64,000 nt of DNA, taken from NCBI RefSeq assembly GCF_030124145.1, contig NZ_JASKMS010000034.1:1-64000 (forward strand), given 5' to 3'. Position numbers and translations under genes: made by a program. Source of the DNA: Streptomyces sp. 378 (GTDB lineage: Bacteria; Actinomycetota; Actinomycetes; Streptomycetales; Streptomycetaceae). Positions 1 through 8,000 of this stretch are shown in pieces (the stretch's first letter is position 1; each line of letters begins with the position of its first letter). Below the pieces are notes generated by a model, which was not told the origin of the DNA, did not search any database, and saw only the letters and a list, made by a program, of their open reading frames with translations.

Positions 1-117
1 AGGCACCAGCCGCTCAACGATCCCCACGGGCGATAGCCTACCGAGTCAGCCAAATGAGATGACTTCTTAGTGAGCTGGGTATTTGCTGGTCAGGGGCGGT
101 GGGCTGGGGCGCCTGCT

Positions 118-178
118 GGTCGTCGTTGGTCGTCATTGGCCACTGTCGAGCGGCGTCGGACGGCCCAGGGACGGCCCA
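118..178. repeat. Left-end repeats of element 1, possible integrase arm sites
   Basis: Two GGTCGTC repeats with a 10-bp period (118-124, 128-134) are followed by two GACGGCCCA copies 11 bp apart (159-167, 170-178). The same arrangement, with the same 11-bp spacing, occurs at 12703-12763 inside the left end of element 2. Short direct repeats near an end are typical of tyrosine-integrase arm sites; that role is inferred. Confidence 0.5.
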
Positions 179-200
179 GCCATGGGTCGCGTGGACGGCG

Positions 201-686
201 TCAGTCGGCGGAGGCGGCTCGCCATTGCGCGGTGATGCACCCTTCTTCCATGTCCCACCACTCCTTGGCCACACCGTGGTTGAGCAACCGTTGCACCTTG
301 GCGAGATCGGCGGTGGGAGGGACGTCCAAGGCGACCATGCGGAAGCGTTCTATGCCCTCGCCGCAGACGCCGAGTTCGTGAAAGGCGTTGAGCACGCTCT
401 GCCGTGCGGCTTCCGAACCGCTGTCACGAAGCACGATGAGGCGGATGGTGCAGTTCTCCGAACGCCGAACGACCTCGCCGGCCCACAGCACGCCCTCCTC
501 GTCGGGCTCCGTGGCCACGATGTCCCCGCAGGCAATGCCTCGGACGAACCAGGGGATGTTGTCGAGCCGCGCAGTGCCGTCGCCTTGGTCGACCGCCCAC
601 AGACTCTCCACCGATGCCGGGGGCCAGTCGTCCTTGATCTCGAGTCGGAAGTGCACCTTCACGTACTGGCCCTCGGGGTTCGTCAT
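201..686 (-). CDS. DUF4265 domain protein
   Basis: A 161-aa protein resembling the DUF4265 family, a small soluble family of unknown function. The family-like core runs from about VKVHFRLEI to IRLIVL (residues 9-90), with a WPPASVESLWAV stretch and a PWFVRGIACGD stretch. I chose the ATG at 686 because the protein aligns to the family from MTNPEG; an upstream in-frame start would add 21 unusual residues. It is divergent from the STAND NTPase gene at 1049, with a shared 362-bp intergenic region, so it may be part of the same cargo. No catalytic motif is visible. Confidence 0.7.
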   Translation of the reverse strand: MTNPEGQYVKVHFRLEIKDDWPPASVESLWAVDQGDGTARLDNIPWFVRGIACGDIVATEPDEEGVLWAGEVVRRSENCTIRLIVLRDSGSEAARQSVLNAFHELGVCGEGIERFRMVALDVPPTADLAKVQRLLNHGVAKEWWDMEEGCITAQWRAASAD

Positions 687-1048
687 GGTGCCCAGGATGC
701 ACAGCCCTGTCGCGCCGGCCGCGGGCGGGTGACGATGACATCTGCTCAAGCTGAATACGAGTTCGTCTGTGCCTCAGCCGACGACAGTTAGCCACGGCGT
801 CGGGTGCGCCGATCGATCACGCACGCGTATGTCTCGCTGCACCCCCACCGGCCTCCGCCACGCTGCCGGTGCCGTCGACCAGAGCAAGCCACGACGGCCG
901 ACCCGCAATGACGCTGCCTGAGCCCTCAGCTTGGGGACTGCGAGCACCAAACACGTCGCTCCTGGGGCCCTCAGACGTAGCACCTTGGTTGCGTATTCCG
1001 ACCACTAACAGACACACTTCGCGTCAGGGTTCGGGGAGGCGTTTCAGG
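687..1048. other. Divergent intergenic region, no gene seen
   Basis: The 362 bp between the divergent DUF4265 and STAND genes. It must hold both promoters, but I cannot identify convincing -35/-10 pairs. The last bases (GGGGAGG at 1033-1039) are the ribosome binding site of the downstream gene. Confidence 0.5.
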
Positions 1049-3514
1049 ATGTACCAGTGGGGGAAACTTTCGGACCGCGACGCGGAGGAGATCGTTTGCG
1101 ATCTCCTGTCCGCAGAATGGGGCGTTCACGTAGAGAGGTTCCAAGCAGGGGCGGACGGGGGCGTTGATCTAAGGGTCAATGGACCGTGCGCCCCTCCCCT
1201 GAAGCTGCCGGAGGGAAGTTATGCGGTAGCACAGGTTAAGCACTATCCGACGGCAGCCCTAGCTCGCCTAAGGGCAACTTTTCAAAAAGAGGCAAAGCGC
1301 GGCGTCCATCGCCTCAGCTTTCGCTATTTTGCCGTCACAACTGCGCCTCTCAGCATCCATGGAAAGAACGAAATTGCCAAGCTATACAGTGAAGAGTTTC
1401 CCGTCTCTCAAATTCTAGGCCGGGAAGATCTTGAGTCCATGCTGGCCCGGCATCCCCGAGTGGAGCAACGTCATTTCAAGCTCTGGGTGGGCAATACGCT
1501 GAATCTGCAGCGCGTCCTTCGCTCAAAAGAAATCAGGCGAAGTAAGCACCTTGTAGAAGAACTTGCCAGGGACAGCGCTTATCTCGTTAACACCCGTGAC
1601 GTCGACAGAGCAAGAAGCATTCTTGAATCGGAGGGTGCAGTAATTCTGTCGGGGCCGCCAGGCGTGGGAAAGACTTCGGCTGCGAAAATTCTGATAGGCG
1701 AGTGCATTTCGGCTGGGTGGGATCCTGTCGTCGCAGTCAACAACATCGATGAGGCGGAAGAGATTCTGGACGATGAAAGACGGCAGGTTGTCTTCTACGA
1801 TGACTTTCTAGGATCCTCCCTCCGGACCGCCTTCCTGAATGGAAAGAATGAAGACGCCCGCATCGTCGGACTGCTCCAGGACGCCCGCCGTTCAGACAAT
1901 TTGCGTCTGATCCTGACTACGCGGGAATACATCCTGACGAATGCGAAAATGCACCATCAGAGACTTCAGGATACTAGCGTAGATCTATCTCGCCTTATCA
2001 TGGACTCCTCGGATATGACGGCGCTGGAGAGGGCGGAAGTTCTATATCGGCAGATCTTTTTTTCCGGAGCCAATCCAGTGTTGCAGCAACCTCTAGCAGA
2101 GGCGGAATGGGTTGAGGTTATCAAGCATCGAAACTTTAACCCACGGTTGTCGCACTTCTATATCGACCGTGTGGCGAGCGTTGCACGTGGAGAAGATGCG
2201 TCGGCTCTAACCAGTCGAGAGCTTGCGCTGGGGCTTCTGCAGTCGTTCGAGTCGCCTCTGGATCTATGGAAGGGGATCTACGATGATCAGCTTACCGAGC
2301 TCCAGAGGTGCGTTCTGCAGGTGCTTAGCACGTTTCGTACACTGCTTTTCGATGACGCGGTGGAGATTACGACGCGATACACGCAAGAAATTGGCGAGCC
2401 AGCCACCAAAAGTGAAATTCGCCAGGCTATGCGTGCGATAGATGGGGACTTCATCGAAATAAGCGACTTCTATAGTTTGCCACTGGTGGGGTTTGCCAAC
2501 GCGTCCATCGGTGACTACGTGGCCTTTCGGCTCTCTGCCGACACTGCAGCCATCGAAGGGCTTCTGGCCAGTGCTGTCACATTTTCGCAAGTGGAAGTGC
2601 TGGCAGGCCTCGTGACTCCAACAAGCGAGAAGGAGGCCTGGCTGGATGATGGGTCAGTGGATGAGGCGGCCCAAATTAGCATCGACCGGTTCGCTTCTCC
2701 CGTAGCTATTTCGGGCCCGAAAGGGAAGGCGACGCGCAGGGCATTCGTCGAAGCTATGCTACGACTGTTCCCTTCCGGGATTTATGAATTTCATCCCGCT
2801 TATGGCAATGGATCGCAGCGGTGGAAAGTCATGCCGCCGTTGTCTGCTGAGCGCAGGATGAAAGCCATCTGGGATTTCGTCAGGAGCCATCGAATGGAGC
2901 AAGAGGCTTGGATCCCAGAGTCGCTGACCCAAGCCTTTCCCTCCGCACGCATTGCGAGCAAGGAAGGGATGTTGTCCCACCTATGGTTCACGCGCGGCAT
3001 GTCTGATCATTCGCGCTGGAGTGAATTTCGCGAATGGCTCATAGATCATCTACGCGATTACTTCTTCAGTCAGGTGTTTGCTCCGGCCCACTTCTCTACT
3101 GCTCGAATCTATGCCCAGCGATATCGGGCACCGGGGCAAGTCGAGAGAGCCTCCCTTCGTCTTAATCTAGGACAAGCAGCATGGAAGTTTCTCGATGATC
3201 TGGAACATGAAGTGATTCGGATTAGCCAGGGTGACCTCCATGAAGATGTTGATTGTCTTATCACTGCGGCAGAATGGCTGGGTGTAGATATTGGGCAATT
3301 GGTTGCAGGTATTCGAGAATTTGAGGCCGCAACTTACGCTCGCGACTCAGCTCTCAAGGATCATGGGTCATCGCTGGAATTGGAAGCCGATGACCTCTTT
3401 CTCCAGGGTGATGACTTGCAGGGTGATTATTCGAGTGCACCTATCCGAATCTACCCGGCCAGCATTAGCAATCATGGCCTAGTTGTCGCGGCCAGAATTC
3501 TGGGGCGGCCATGA
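1049..3514 (+). CDS. Mrr-like nuclease / STAND (nSTAND3-type) NTPase, probable defence protein
   Basis: An 821-aa two-part protein. The N-terminal domain (about 1-150) looks like an Mrr/PD-(D/E)xK nuclease: E14, the GADGGVDL segment with D40, then AQVKH with Q62 and K64. A P-loop NTPase follows, with Walker A GPPGVGKTS at 202-210 and a VVFYDDFLG segment as Walker B, fitting the nSTAND3 group. The C-terminal ~450 residues are helical and probably sense a ligand. In known STAND defence proteins, sensing triggers oligomerisation and the N-terminal effector; here that would be DNA cleavage (inference). Start at 1049 is set by GGGGAGG nine bases upstream. The gene is clearly richer in A/T than its neighbours, which suggests separate transfer. 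Confidence 0.8.
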   Translation: MYQWGKLSDRDAEEIVCDLLSAEWGVHVERFQAGADGGVDLRVNGPCAPPLKLPEGSYAVAQVKHYPTAALARLRATFQKEAKRGVHRLSFRYFAVTTAPLSIHGKNEIAKLYSEEFPVSQILGREDLESMLARHPRVEQRHFKLWVGNTLNLQRVLRSKEIRRSKHLVEELARDSAYLVNTRDVDRARSILESEGAVILSGPPGVGKTSAAKILIGECISAGWDPVVAVNNIDEAEEILDDERRQVVFYDDFLGSSLRTAFLNGKNEDARIVGLLQDARRSDNLRLILTTREYILTNAKMHHQRLQDTSVDLSRLIMDSSDMTALERAEVLYRQIFFSGANPVLQQPLAEAEWVEVIKHRNFNPRLSHFYIDRVASVARGEDASALTSRELALGLLQSFESPLDLWKGIYDDQLTELQRCVLQVLSTFRTLLFDDAVEITTRYTQEIGEPATKSEIRQAMRAIDGDFIEISDFYSLPLVGFANASIGDYVAFRLSADTAAIEGLLASAVTFSQVEVLAGLVTPTSEKEAWLDDGSVDEAAQISIDRFASPVAISGPKGKATRRAFVEAMLRLFPSGIYEFHPAYGNGSQRWKVMPPLSAERRMKAIWDFVRSHRMEQEAWIPESLTQAFPSARIASKEGMLSHLWFTRGMSDHSRWSEFREWLIDHLRDYFFSQVFAPAHFSTARIYAQRYRAPGQVERASLRLNLGQAAWKFLDDLEHEVIRISQGDLHEDVDCLITAAEWLGVDIGQLVAGIREFEAATYARDSALKDHGSSLELEADDLFLQGDDLQGDYSSAPIRIYPASISNHGLVVAARILGRP

Positions 3515-3546
3515 GAGGTCGGCGGAGCGGCTTTGGGGTGGCGCTG

Positions 3547-3657
3547 CTTTGGCGCGAGTGATCATGGCCCCGTAAGCTTGCGGCGCGTCGGGCAGTCTGT
3601 GGACCTGCCCGGTAAAGCACGACGTTGGGGCCATGATCTTCGAGGCTCGCGCCAAAG
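3547..3657. repeat. Long imperfect hairpin downstream of the STAND gene
   Basis: Two 12-bp exact pairings stack: 3547-3558 with 3646-3657 (CTTTGGCGCGAG) and 3560-3571 with 3627-3638 (GATCATGGCCCC). An inner 7-bp stem is at 3589-3595/3605-3611. The whole folds into an arm of about 110 nt. It may be a terminator, a MITE-like relic or a structured RNA; the sequence alone does not decide. No protein gene is convincing between 3515 and 3858. Confidence 0.6.
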
Positions 3658-3786
3658 TGGCTTCGTAAAGCCGTGTAGCCGACCGCCCCAGCCACGACGT
3701 GCCCCTTCTCTGAGGGCAAGCGGCTGATTGCTGTGCGCGCGGCACGGGCGCCGGCCGGGCTGGAGCGGGGCGGAGACAGGAGCGCA

Positions 3787-3807
3787 GGCCCGGCCGGGGG
3801 CCGGGCC
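3787..3807. terminator. GC-rich hairpin, possible terminator
   Basis: Nine-base perfect stem GGCCCGGCC/GGCCGGGCC around a GGG loop. It lies between the converging STAND gene and the 3859-4239 gene and could terminate either transcript. There is no T-run, as is common in Streptomyces. Confidence 0.4.
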
Positions 3808-3858
3808 GCGCGCGGGGAGCGGAGCGAGCCGCCTTGAACCAGTAGAGAAAGTTGTAAC

Positions 3859-4239
3859 TCAGTCTGTGGTGTGGGGCTTGAAGTCGTATGCGCAGGCTGG
3901 GAGTTCGACATCTTGGCGGTGAGCCATCGGTAGGAAGATCACTGGCCGGATCCTCCAGGTGATGCGGGTGCTGGCGTGGGTCACCGAGACTGTGCAGGGT
4001 TCCATGCGTAAGAGGGCTCGTCGCGTGTCAATGCGGCCGTCGTAGAGCCAGGCCCAGGCCTCATCGGAGGCGTCTGGATCGAGTGCCGGTGAGATCGTGC
4101 GCAGGGCGACCGCTACCCATCTGTCTGCCTGCGGCGCCGAGTATGCGTCGAAGGATGCCCGGAGTGCTGGCGACCCTGCCTCGTCGTTGACGTCCTGCGT
4201 CCAGCACTCGCACCAGAAGCCCCGCCGGGGCTTGTCCAT
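3859..4239 (-). CDS. Hypothetical protein of Nudix-ATPase operon
   Basis: A 126-aa protein not recognised. It is rich in W and R (for example RWVAVALRTISPALD) and soluble, with no clear motif. Its ATG at 4239 overlaps the TGA of the upstream ATPase gene by one base, so the two are translationally coupled and probably work together. A GTG two codons upstream (4245) is the alternative start. It is the last gene of a leftward operon (Nudix, ATPase, this gene). Confidence 0.6.
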   Translation of the reverse strand: MDKPRRGFWCECWTQDVNDEAGSPALRASFDAYSAPQADRWVAVALRTISPALDPDASDEAWAWLYDGRIDTRRALLRMEPCTVSVTHASTRITWRIRPVIFLPMAHRQDVELPACAYDFKPHTTD

Positions 4240-4664
4240 CAGCACGGGCGTCCTCCCGGCTGGGTGTCCGTGAAGAGTTCGGCGGTGACGGTGTAGCCGC
4301 TGTGGCTGCCGTGGACGACGACCCGGTGTGCGATGACGCTGACCATGCCCAAGCCGCGGCCGTGTACCGCGTCCACGCTCGGCTGCTCGACCTTCGGAGC
4401 GATGCCCGTCCCACCCTCGTCGGTGACCGACAGGGCAACCACCTTGGGGGAGACAGCCAGGGCCAGGTGAAAGCTGCCCAGCCCGCCGCTCGCCGTGTGA
4501 AGGATCGCGTTCGCGCTCAGCTCGCTCACGATCAACTCGGCGTCATCGGCCAGGGGAGATCCCCGCAGGATGTCCCGCGTCCAGCGTCGGGCCCGGCTCA
4601 CCTCTTCCGGAAAACCTGGGCAAGTGAGTCCCCAGACCCGGGCGGTGCTCGTATACTCGTGCAT
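4239..4664 (-). CDS. RsbW-like ATP-binding (HATPase) regulatory protein
   Basis: A 141-aa protein with a GHKL/HATPase_c_2 fold of the anti-sigma/serine-kinase type common in Streptomyces. Visible boxes are ELIVSELSANAILHT (N box), SVTDEGGTG (G1-like) and GRGLGMVSVIAHR (G2). Homologues either phosphorylate or bind anti-sigma antagonists; the partner here is unknown. Start ATG 4664 has AAGGA about seven bases upstream. The operator-like sequence at 4651-4669 overlaps the start codon, so the GntR regulator of this element could repress it directly. Downstream gene 3859-4239 is coupled by a TGATG overlap. Confidence 0.8.
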   Translation of the reverse strand: MHEYTSTARVWGLTCPGFPEEVSRARRWTRDILRGSPLADDAELIVSELSANAILHTASGGLGSFHLALAVSPKVVALSVTDEGGTGIAPKVEQPSVDAVHGRGLGMVSVIAHRVVVHGSHSGYTVTAELFTDTQPGGRPC

Positions 4665-4669
4665 ACAAG
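4651..4669. promoter_or_regulatory. KorSA-type operator over ATPase start
   Basis: On the minus strand this reads CTTGTATGCACGAGTATAC. It shares CTTGTAT-NN-ACGAGTA with the site at 6151-6168 and ACGAGT with all other sites of the set. The ATPase start codon (4664) lies inside it. Confidence 0.55.
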
Positions 4670-4710
4670 TTCCTTCGTGCTGGTAGGCCGCCATGTGCAG
4701 CGGGTTCGGG

Positions 4711-5142
4711 CTAGACGAGTTTCACGCCGTCGTGGGCGCGGATGGCCGGCGGGGATACCGCGTCCAATGCGTCCAGGACGCGGATCGCGTATGCCTCGTC
4801 GGCGAGTTCGATGACTTCTTCGCGGGTGGCCCAGCGCAGTGCGCGGGTCTCGTCCCCGGTGGCGGGCGTGCCGTCGGCGGCCTCACAGCGGAAGACCATG
4901 GAGACGATCAAGCCCTTCATGTTCTTGTAGATCCCGGTCAGGGTCGCGGGAAGTGCGATCTTGATGCCGGTTTCTTCGAGAACTTCGCGCTGGAGGGCCT
5001 CGGGGATGGTTTCCTCGCGTTCGAGGATGCCGCCCGGGGGTTCCCAGTGGCCGTTGTCGCGGCGTTTGATCAAGAGGGCGCGGTCCTGGTCGTCGACGAT
5101 GACTCCGGCGACGCTCACGGAGTGCGGACGGTCGGTGCTCAC
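4711..5142 (-). CDS. Nudix hydrolase, Pif-like transfer-immunity candidate
   Basis: A 143-aa Nudix protein. The Nudix box is clear: GG-ILE-REE, then REVLEETGI (consensus GX5EX7REUXEEXGU). Many Nudix enzymes hydrolyse nucleoside diphosphates linked to another group. In pSAM2 the immunity factor Pif is a Nudix-box protein that blocks redundant transfer into cells already carrying the element; the location beside a KorSA-like gene makes that role plausible here (inference). Start GTG 5142 has AGAGGA just upstream. It is divergent from the GntR gene, with the operator at 5195-5211 between them. Confidence 0.82.
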   Translation of the reverse strand: MSTDRPHSVSVAGVIVDDQDRALLIKRRDNGHWEPPGGILEREETIPEALQREVLEETGIKIALPATLTGIYKNMKGLIVSMVFRCEAADGTPATGDETRALRWATREEVIELADEAYAIRVLDALDAVSPPAIRAHDGVKLV

Positions 5143-5194
5143 GTTCCTCTGCCCTCTCGGATGGCTAGGCTCTCCACCGTAGCAACAAAGCTCG

Positions 5195-5211
5195 CCCACT
5201 CGTCTAGATAC
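5195..5211. promoter_or_regulatory. KorSA-type operator between Nudix and GntR genes
   Basis: CCCACTCGTCTAGATAC; the reverse strand contains TCTAGACGAGTGGG. It lies just before the ribosome binding site of the GntR gene and in the shared divergent region, a position suited to autoregulation. Confidence 0.6.
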
Positions 5212-5225
5212 CTAAAGGAGTACAC

Positions 5226-6014
5226 GTGCCCCCTCTTTCCTCCGGCCTCCTCGGCGACCTCGACCCCACGAGCGATCGTGCGGTCTTCCGGCAGATCGCC
5301 GACCAGCTGCGCGAGGCCATCGACCGTGGGCGATTCCGCGAGGGCGAAAAGCTGCCCTCCGAGGCCGAACTAGTCGAGCATTACGGGGTTTCCCGTATGA
5401 CGGTTCGAAACTCCTTCTCCGTCCTCCAGGGCGAGGGCCTGGTGCACGCCGAGCACGGCAAGGGCGTCTTCGTGCGACCACGCCCGCCTGTCAGGCGGCT
5501 CGCCTCCGACCGGTTCGCCCGGCGCCACCGCGAGCAGGGGAAGTCCGCGTTCATCGTCGAGGCCGACGCCGCCGGCAGTCACCCGCAGGTGGACAGCCTG
5601 GAGGTCAAGGAAGAGAAGGCCAGCCAGGACGTCTCCACCAGGCTCGGGTCCGTGCGGCGAGTGCTCGCCCGGCGTCGCCGGTATCTGCTGGACGGGCGAC
5701 CCGTGGAGTTCGCCACCTCGTATCTGCCGCTCGACATCGCGCGGGGCACACCGATCGCCGAGCCGAACCCCGGGCCCGGTGGCATCTATGCCCGGCTTGA
5801 GGAGCTGGGGCACCGCCTCGACCACTTCGAGGAAGAGATCCGTGCCCGGATGCCCTCGCCCGATGAGGTGCGGACGCTGCGGCTGGCCTCCGGCGTGCCG
5901 GTCATCCACCTGATCCGCACCGCGTTCGACCAGGAAGGGCGGGCCGTGGAGGTCTGCGACACGGTCATGGCAGCCGACGCGTACGTCCTGTCGTACCAGC
6001 TCCCGGCGACGTGA
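5226..6014 (+). CDS. GntR/HutC transcriptional regulator, KorSA-like
   Basis: A 262-aa regulator. The N-terminal winged helix (about 15-85) has FRQIADQLREAIDRG and SEAELVEHYGVSRMTVRNSF, typical of GntR proteins. The C-terminal UTRA ligand domain ends in the HLIRTAFDQEGRAVEV stretch. In pSAM2 the KorSA repressor of this family controls transfer and replication genes and itself. Five ACGAGT-containing sites around this gene (4651, 5195, 6073, 6151, 9262) look like its regulon. GTG start with AAAGGAG at 5214-5220. The ligand is unknown. Confidence 0.88.
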   Translation: MPPLSSGLLGDLDPTSDRAVFRQIADQLREAIDRGRFREGEKLPSEAELVEHYGVSRMTVRNSFSVLQGEGLVHAEHGKGVFVRPRPPVRRLASDRFARRHREQGKSAFIVEADAAGSHPQVDSLEVKEEKASQDVSTRLGSVRRVLARRRRYLLDGRPVEFATSYLPLDIARGTPIAEPNPGPGGIYARLEELGHRLDHFEEEIRARMPSPDEVRTLRLASGVPVIHLIRTAFDQEGRAVEVCDTVMAADAYVLSYQLPAT

Positions 6015-6072
6015 TCGCCTGACCGGTGGTGGTGCGCGGGGAGGCTCCTCCGAACTCGTACACCCCAACAGG

Positions 6073-6094
6073 CATACTCGTATAGACGAGTGGG
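6073..6094. promoter_or_regulatory. Double KorSA-type operator
   Basis: CATACTCGTATAGACGAGTGGG holds ACTCGTATAG and TATAGACGAGT facing each other, so it is nearly palindromic. It lies downstream of the GntR gene and upstream of the 6181 gene, in its promoter region. Confidence 0.55.
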
Positions 6095-6104
6095 CAAGTG
6101 GTGT

Positions 6105-6136
6105 GGCAAGGTGGTTGCCGTTCCCGGGAGATCGGG
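6105..6136 (+). other. Two small hairpins in leader of 6181 gene
   Basis: GGCAA-GGTGG-TTGCC (6105-6119) and CCCG-GGAGAT-CGGG (6123-6136) lie between the two operator sites that flank the leader. They could affect the transcript; no known riboswitch is recognised. Confidence 0.3.
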
Positions 6137-6150
6137 TTCGAACGCCGCAT

Positions 6151-6168
6151 CTTGTATAGACGAGTAGA
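6151..6168. promoter_or_regulatory. KorSA-type operator before 6181 gene
   Basis: CTTGTATAGACGAGTAGA ends about 12 bases before the start codon. It is the best match to the shared motif and lies where it would block the transcript of the downstream transfer operon. Confidence 0.6.
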
Positions 6169-6180
6169 TGGGAAGAAGTC

Positions 6181-6537
6181 TTGCGCACCATCCGTGTAGA
6201 GACCTCGGCCGCAACGATCCTGCTGACCGAGGCCCCCGAGCCCAAGGTCCGCGACCGGCAGACGGGCGAGATCGCCAAGGACGCCACCAGCGGAGAGGCG
6301 CTGATGACGATCGGCGTCGTCTACCTGGAGGACGGCGAATCGTCGCTGATCAAGGTCACCGTTCCCGAGAGCGGCGTTTCCGAGGGGCTGACGCTCGGGG
6401 CTCCGGTCTCGCTTCCGGGTCTGGTGGCCCGGCCGTGGGAGAGCGTCTTCAACGGGCAGCAGCGGCACGGCATCGCCTACCGCGCCGCCGCCGTGACTCC
6501 GGCCGCGTTCCCGGCCGCCACCGGGGCCGCTGCCTGA
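6181..6537 (+). CDS. SCO3933-family small regulatory protein
   Basis: A 118-aa protein that I recognise from the opening MRTIRVETSAATILLTEAPE as the SCO3933-type family found at the head of the tra operon in many Streptomyces integrative elements; the molecular role is not established. TTG start at 6181 with GGGAAG nine bases upstream; an operator (6151-6168) sits just before it. The stop overlaps the ATG of the Tra gene (TGATG), so the two are co-translated. It probably heads the rightward operon for transfer, spread, replication and integration. Confidence 0.72.
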   Translation: MRTIRVETSAATILLTEAPEPKVRDRQTGEIAKDATSGEALMTIGVVYLEDGESSLIKVTVPESGVSEGLTLGAPVSLPGLVARPWESVFNGQQRHGIAYRAAAVTPAAFPAATGAAA

Positions 6538-7913
6538 TGACCGATCTGACGACACTCCTGGAAGTGGGTGGTCCTGTCGCCGCACTCGGCGGCGGGGCCG
6601 CCTACGCCCGGGCCAAGCATCCCGGGGTGTACTGGTCCACGGTCGGCTTGCCGATATCCACGGCCCGGCTGCTCAGCTCGTACGGCTCGGTTATGGAGGC
6701 CTGCGGCCTGACGGTGGCTCCGTCCCGGCTGCGGATGCTGGCGGTCAAGGCCACCACTCGCCGTGAAGTTCGTCCCGTACCGCCGCGTCGGGGCCTCATC
6801 CGGCCCACCTCGACCGGGCTGCGGCTCCGTCTGCGGCTCGCTCCGGGGCAGGAACCCGCCGACGTCGCCGCCTCGGCCGAACGGCTGCGGCACGCCTGGG
6901 GCGTTCACGCCGTGTACGTGACCACAGTCAGGCCCGGTGTGGTGGAGCTACGGCTGGTGGGCTTCGACGTGCTGCGGCGGGTGCGGATGCCTCGCAAGGT
7001 GAGCGCCGGGTTCCTTCAGGTGCCGGTGGCCCTGCGGGAGGACGCCATGCCGTTCGTACGCGACTACCGGACCGTGCCTCACCAACTCACCCTCGGCGCG
7101 ACCTTGTCGGGCAAGTCCATGTACCTGCGGCACCTGATCGCTGGGCTCGCCCCTCAGCCGGTCGCCCTCGTCGGTATCGACTGCAAGCGCGGTGTGGAGC
7201 TGGCGCCATTCGCCTCCCGGCTCTCCGCGCTGGCGACCGACCCGGAGCAGGCGGCCGAGCTGCTGCCCGTACTGGTGAAGGAAATGGAGGACCGCTACGA
7301 CCTGATCAAGGCCCGGCAAGGCATCGCCCCGGACACCCCGGCCGAGGAGATCACTTCCGACTTCTGGGGACTGCCCGAGTCCGAACGCCCGGTCCCGGTC
7401 GTGCTGTTCGTGGACGAGGTCGCTGAACTCTTCCTCGTCGCTACCAGAAAGGACGAGGAGCGGCGGGACGAGATGGTCACCCAGCTCATTCGCCTCGCTC
7501 AGCTCGGCCGTGCGGCCGGCATCTACCTGGAGGTCTGCGGGCAGCGCTTCGGCGCCGAGCTGGGCAAGGGCGCCACCATGCTGCGGGCCCAGTTGACCGG
7601 CCGCGTCTGCCACCGCGTCAACGACGAAGCCTCCGCGAAGATGGCACTCGGCGACATCGCACCCGAAGCGGTCTCCGCCGCCTGCGCCATCGCCCCTGAA
7701 CGACCCGGCCTCGCCGTGGCCGGTGACACCTCCGGCGGCTGGTCGCGCATCCGCACGCCGTACCTGTCCCTCGGTGACGCTGCCGAGACCTGCCGCGAGT
7801 CGGCCCACCTGGTCCCCGACCTGCCCGCGCTCAAGCCCTTCCGGCCCGACGTGCCCGTACGGCCCGTCGAGACACCGGGCCCGGCCGTGCGGCCCCGGCC
7901 AGTGGCTGACTGA
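6537..7913 (+). CDS. FtsK/SpoIIIE-type conjugal DNA translocase (TraSA-like)
   Basis: A 458-aa septal DNA pump. Walker A is GATLSGKS at 187-194 and Walker B is LFVDE with D293/E294. One hydrophobic segment lies near the N-terminus (VGGPVAALGGGAAYA). In Streptomyces conjugation a single FtsK-like Tra protein forms a hexameric pore and moves double-stranded DNA between mycelia. ATG 6537 overlaps the previous stop. It is shorter than the 705-aa TraB of element 2 and lacks that protein's long N-terminal membrane part. The spread genes follow directly. Confidence 0.9.
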   Translation: MTDLTTLLEVGGPVAALGGGAAYARAKHPGVYWSTVGLPISTARLLSSYGSVMEACGLTVAPSRLRMLAVKATTRREVRPVPPRRGLIRPTSTGLRLRLRLAPGQEPADVAASAERLRHAWGVHAVYVTTVRPGVVELRLVGFDVLRRVRMPRKVSAGFLQVPVALREDAMPFVRDYRTVPHQLTLGATLSGKSMYLRHLIAGLAPQPVALVGIDCKRGVELAPFASRLSALATDPEQAAELLPVLVKEMEDRYDLIKARQGIAPDTPAEEITSDFWGLPESERPVPVVLFVDEVAELFLVATRKDEERRDEMVTQLIRLAQLGRAAGIYLEVCGQRFGAELGKGATMLRAQLTGRVCHRVNDEASAKMALGDIAPEAVSAACAIAPERPGLAVAGDTSGGWSRIRTPYLSLGDAAETCRESAHLVPDLPALKPFRPDVPVRPVETPGPAVRPRPVAD

Positions 7914-8000
7914 CCCGCGTCCCACTCAACCTCGGTCGGCGTGACCGCCTCACGCCACATCCCTACCCCTCCCATGCCCGAATTCGGAAGGAGCCGCAGC

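Noticed and set aside
6115..6145. tRNA-like fragment (GGGTTCGAACGCC)
   Set aside because: It recalls a T-arm, but the flanking bases do not pair as a T stem and no acceptor or anticodon arm is found.
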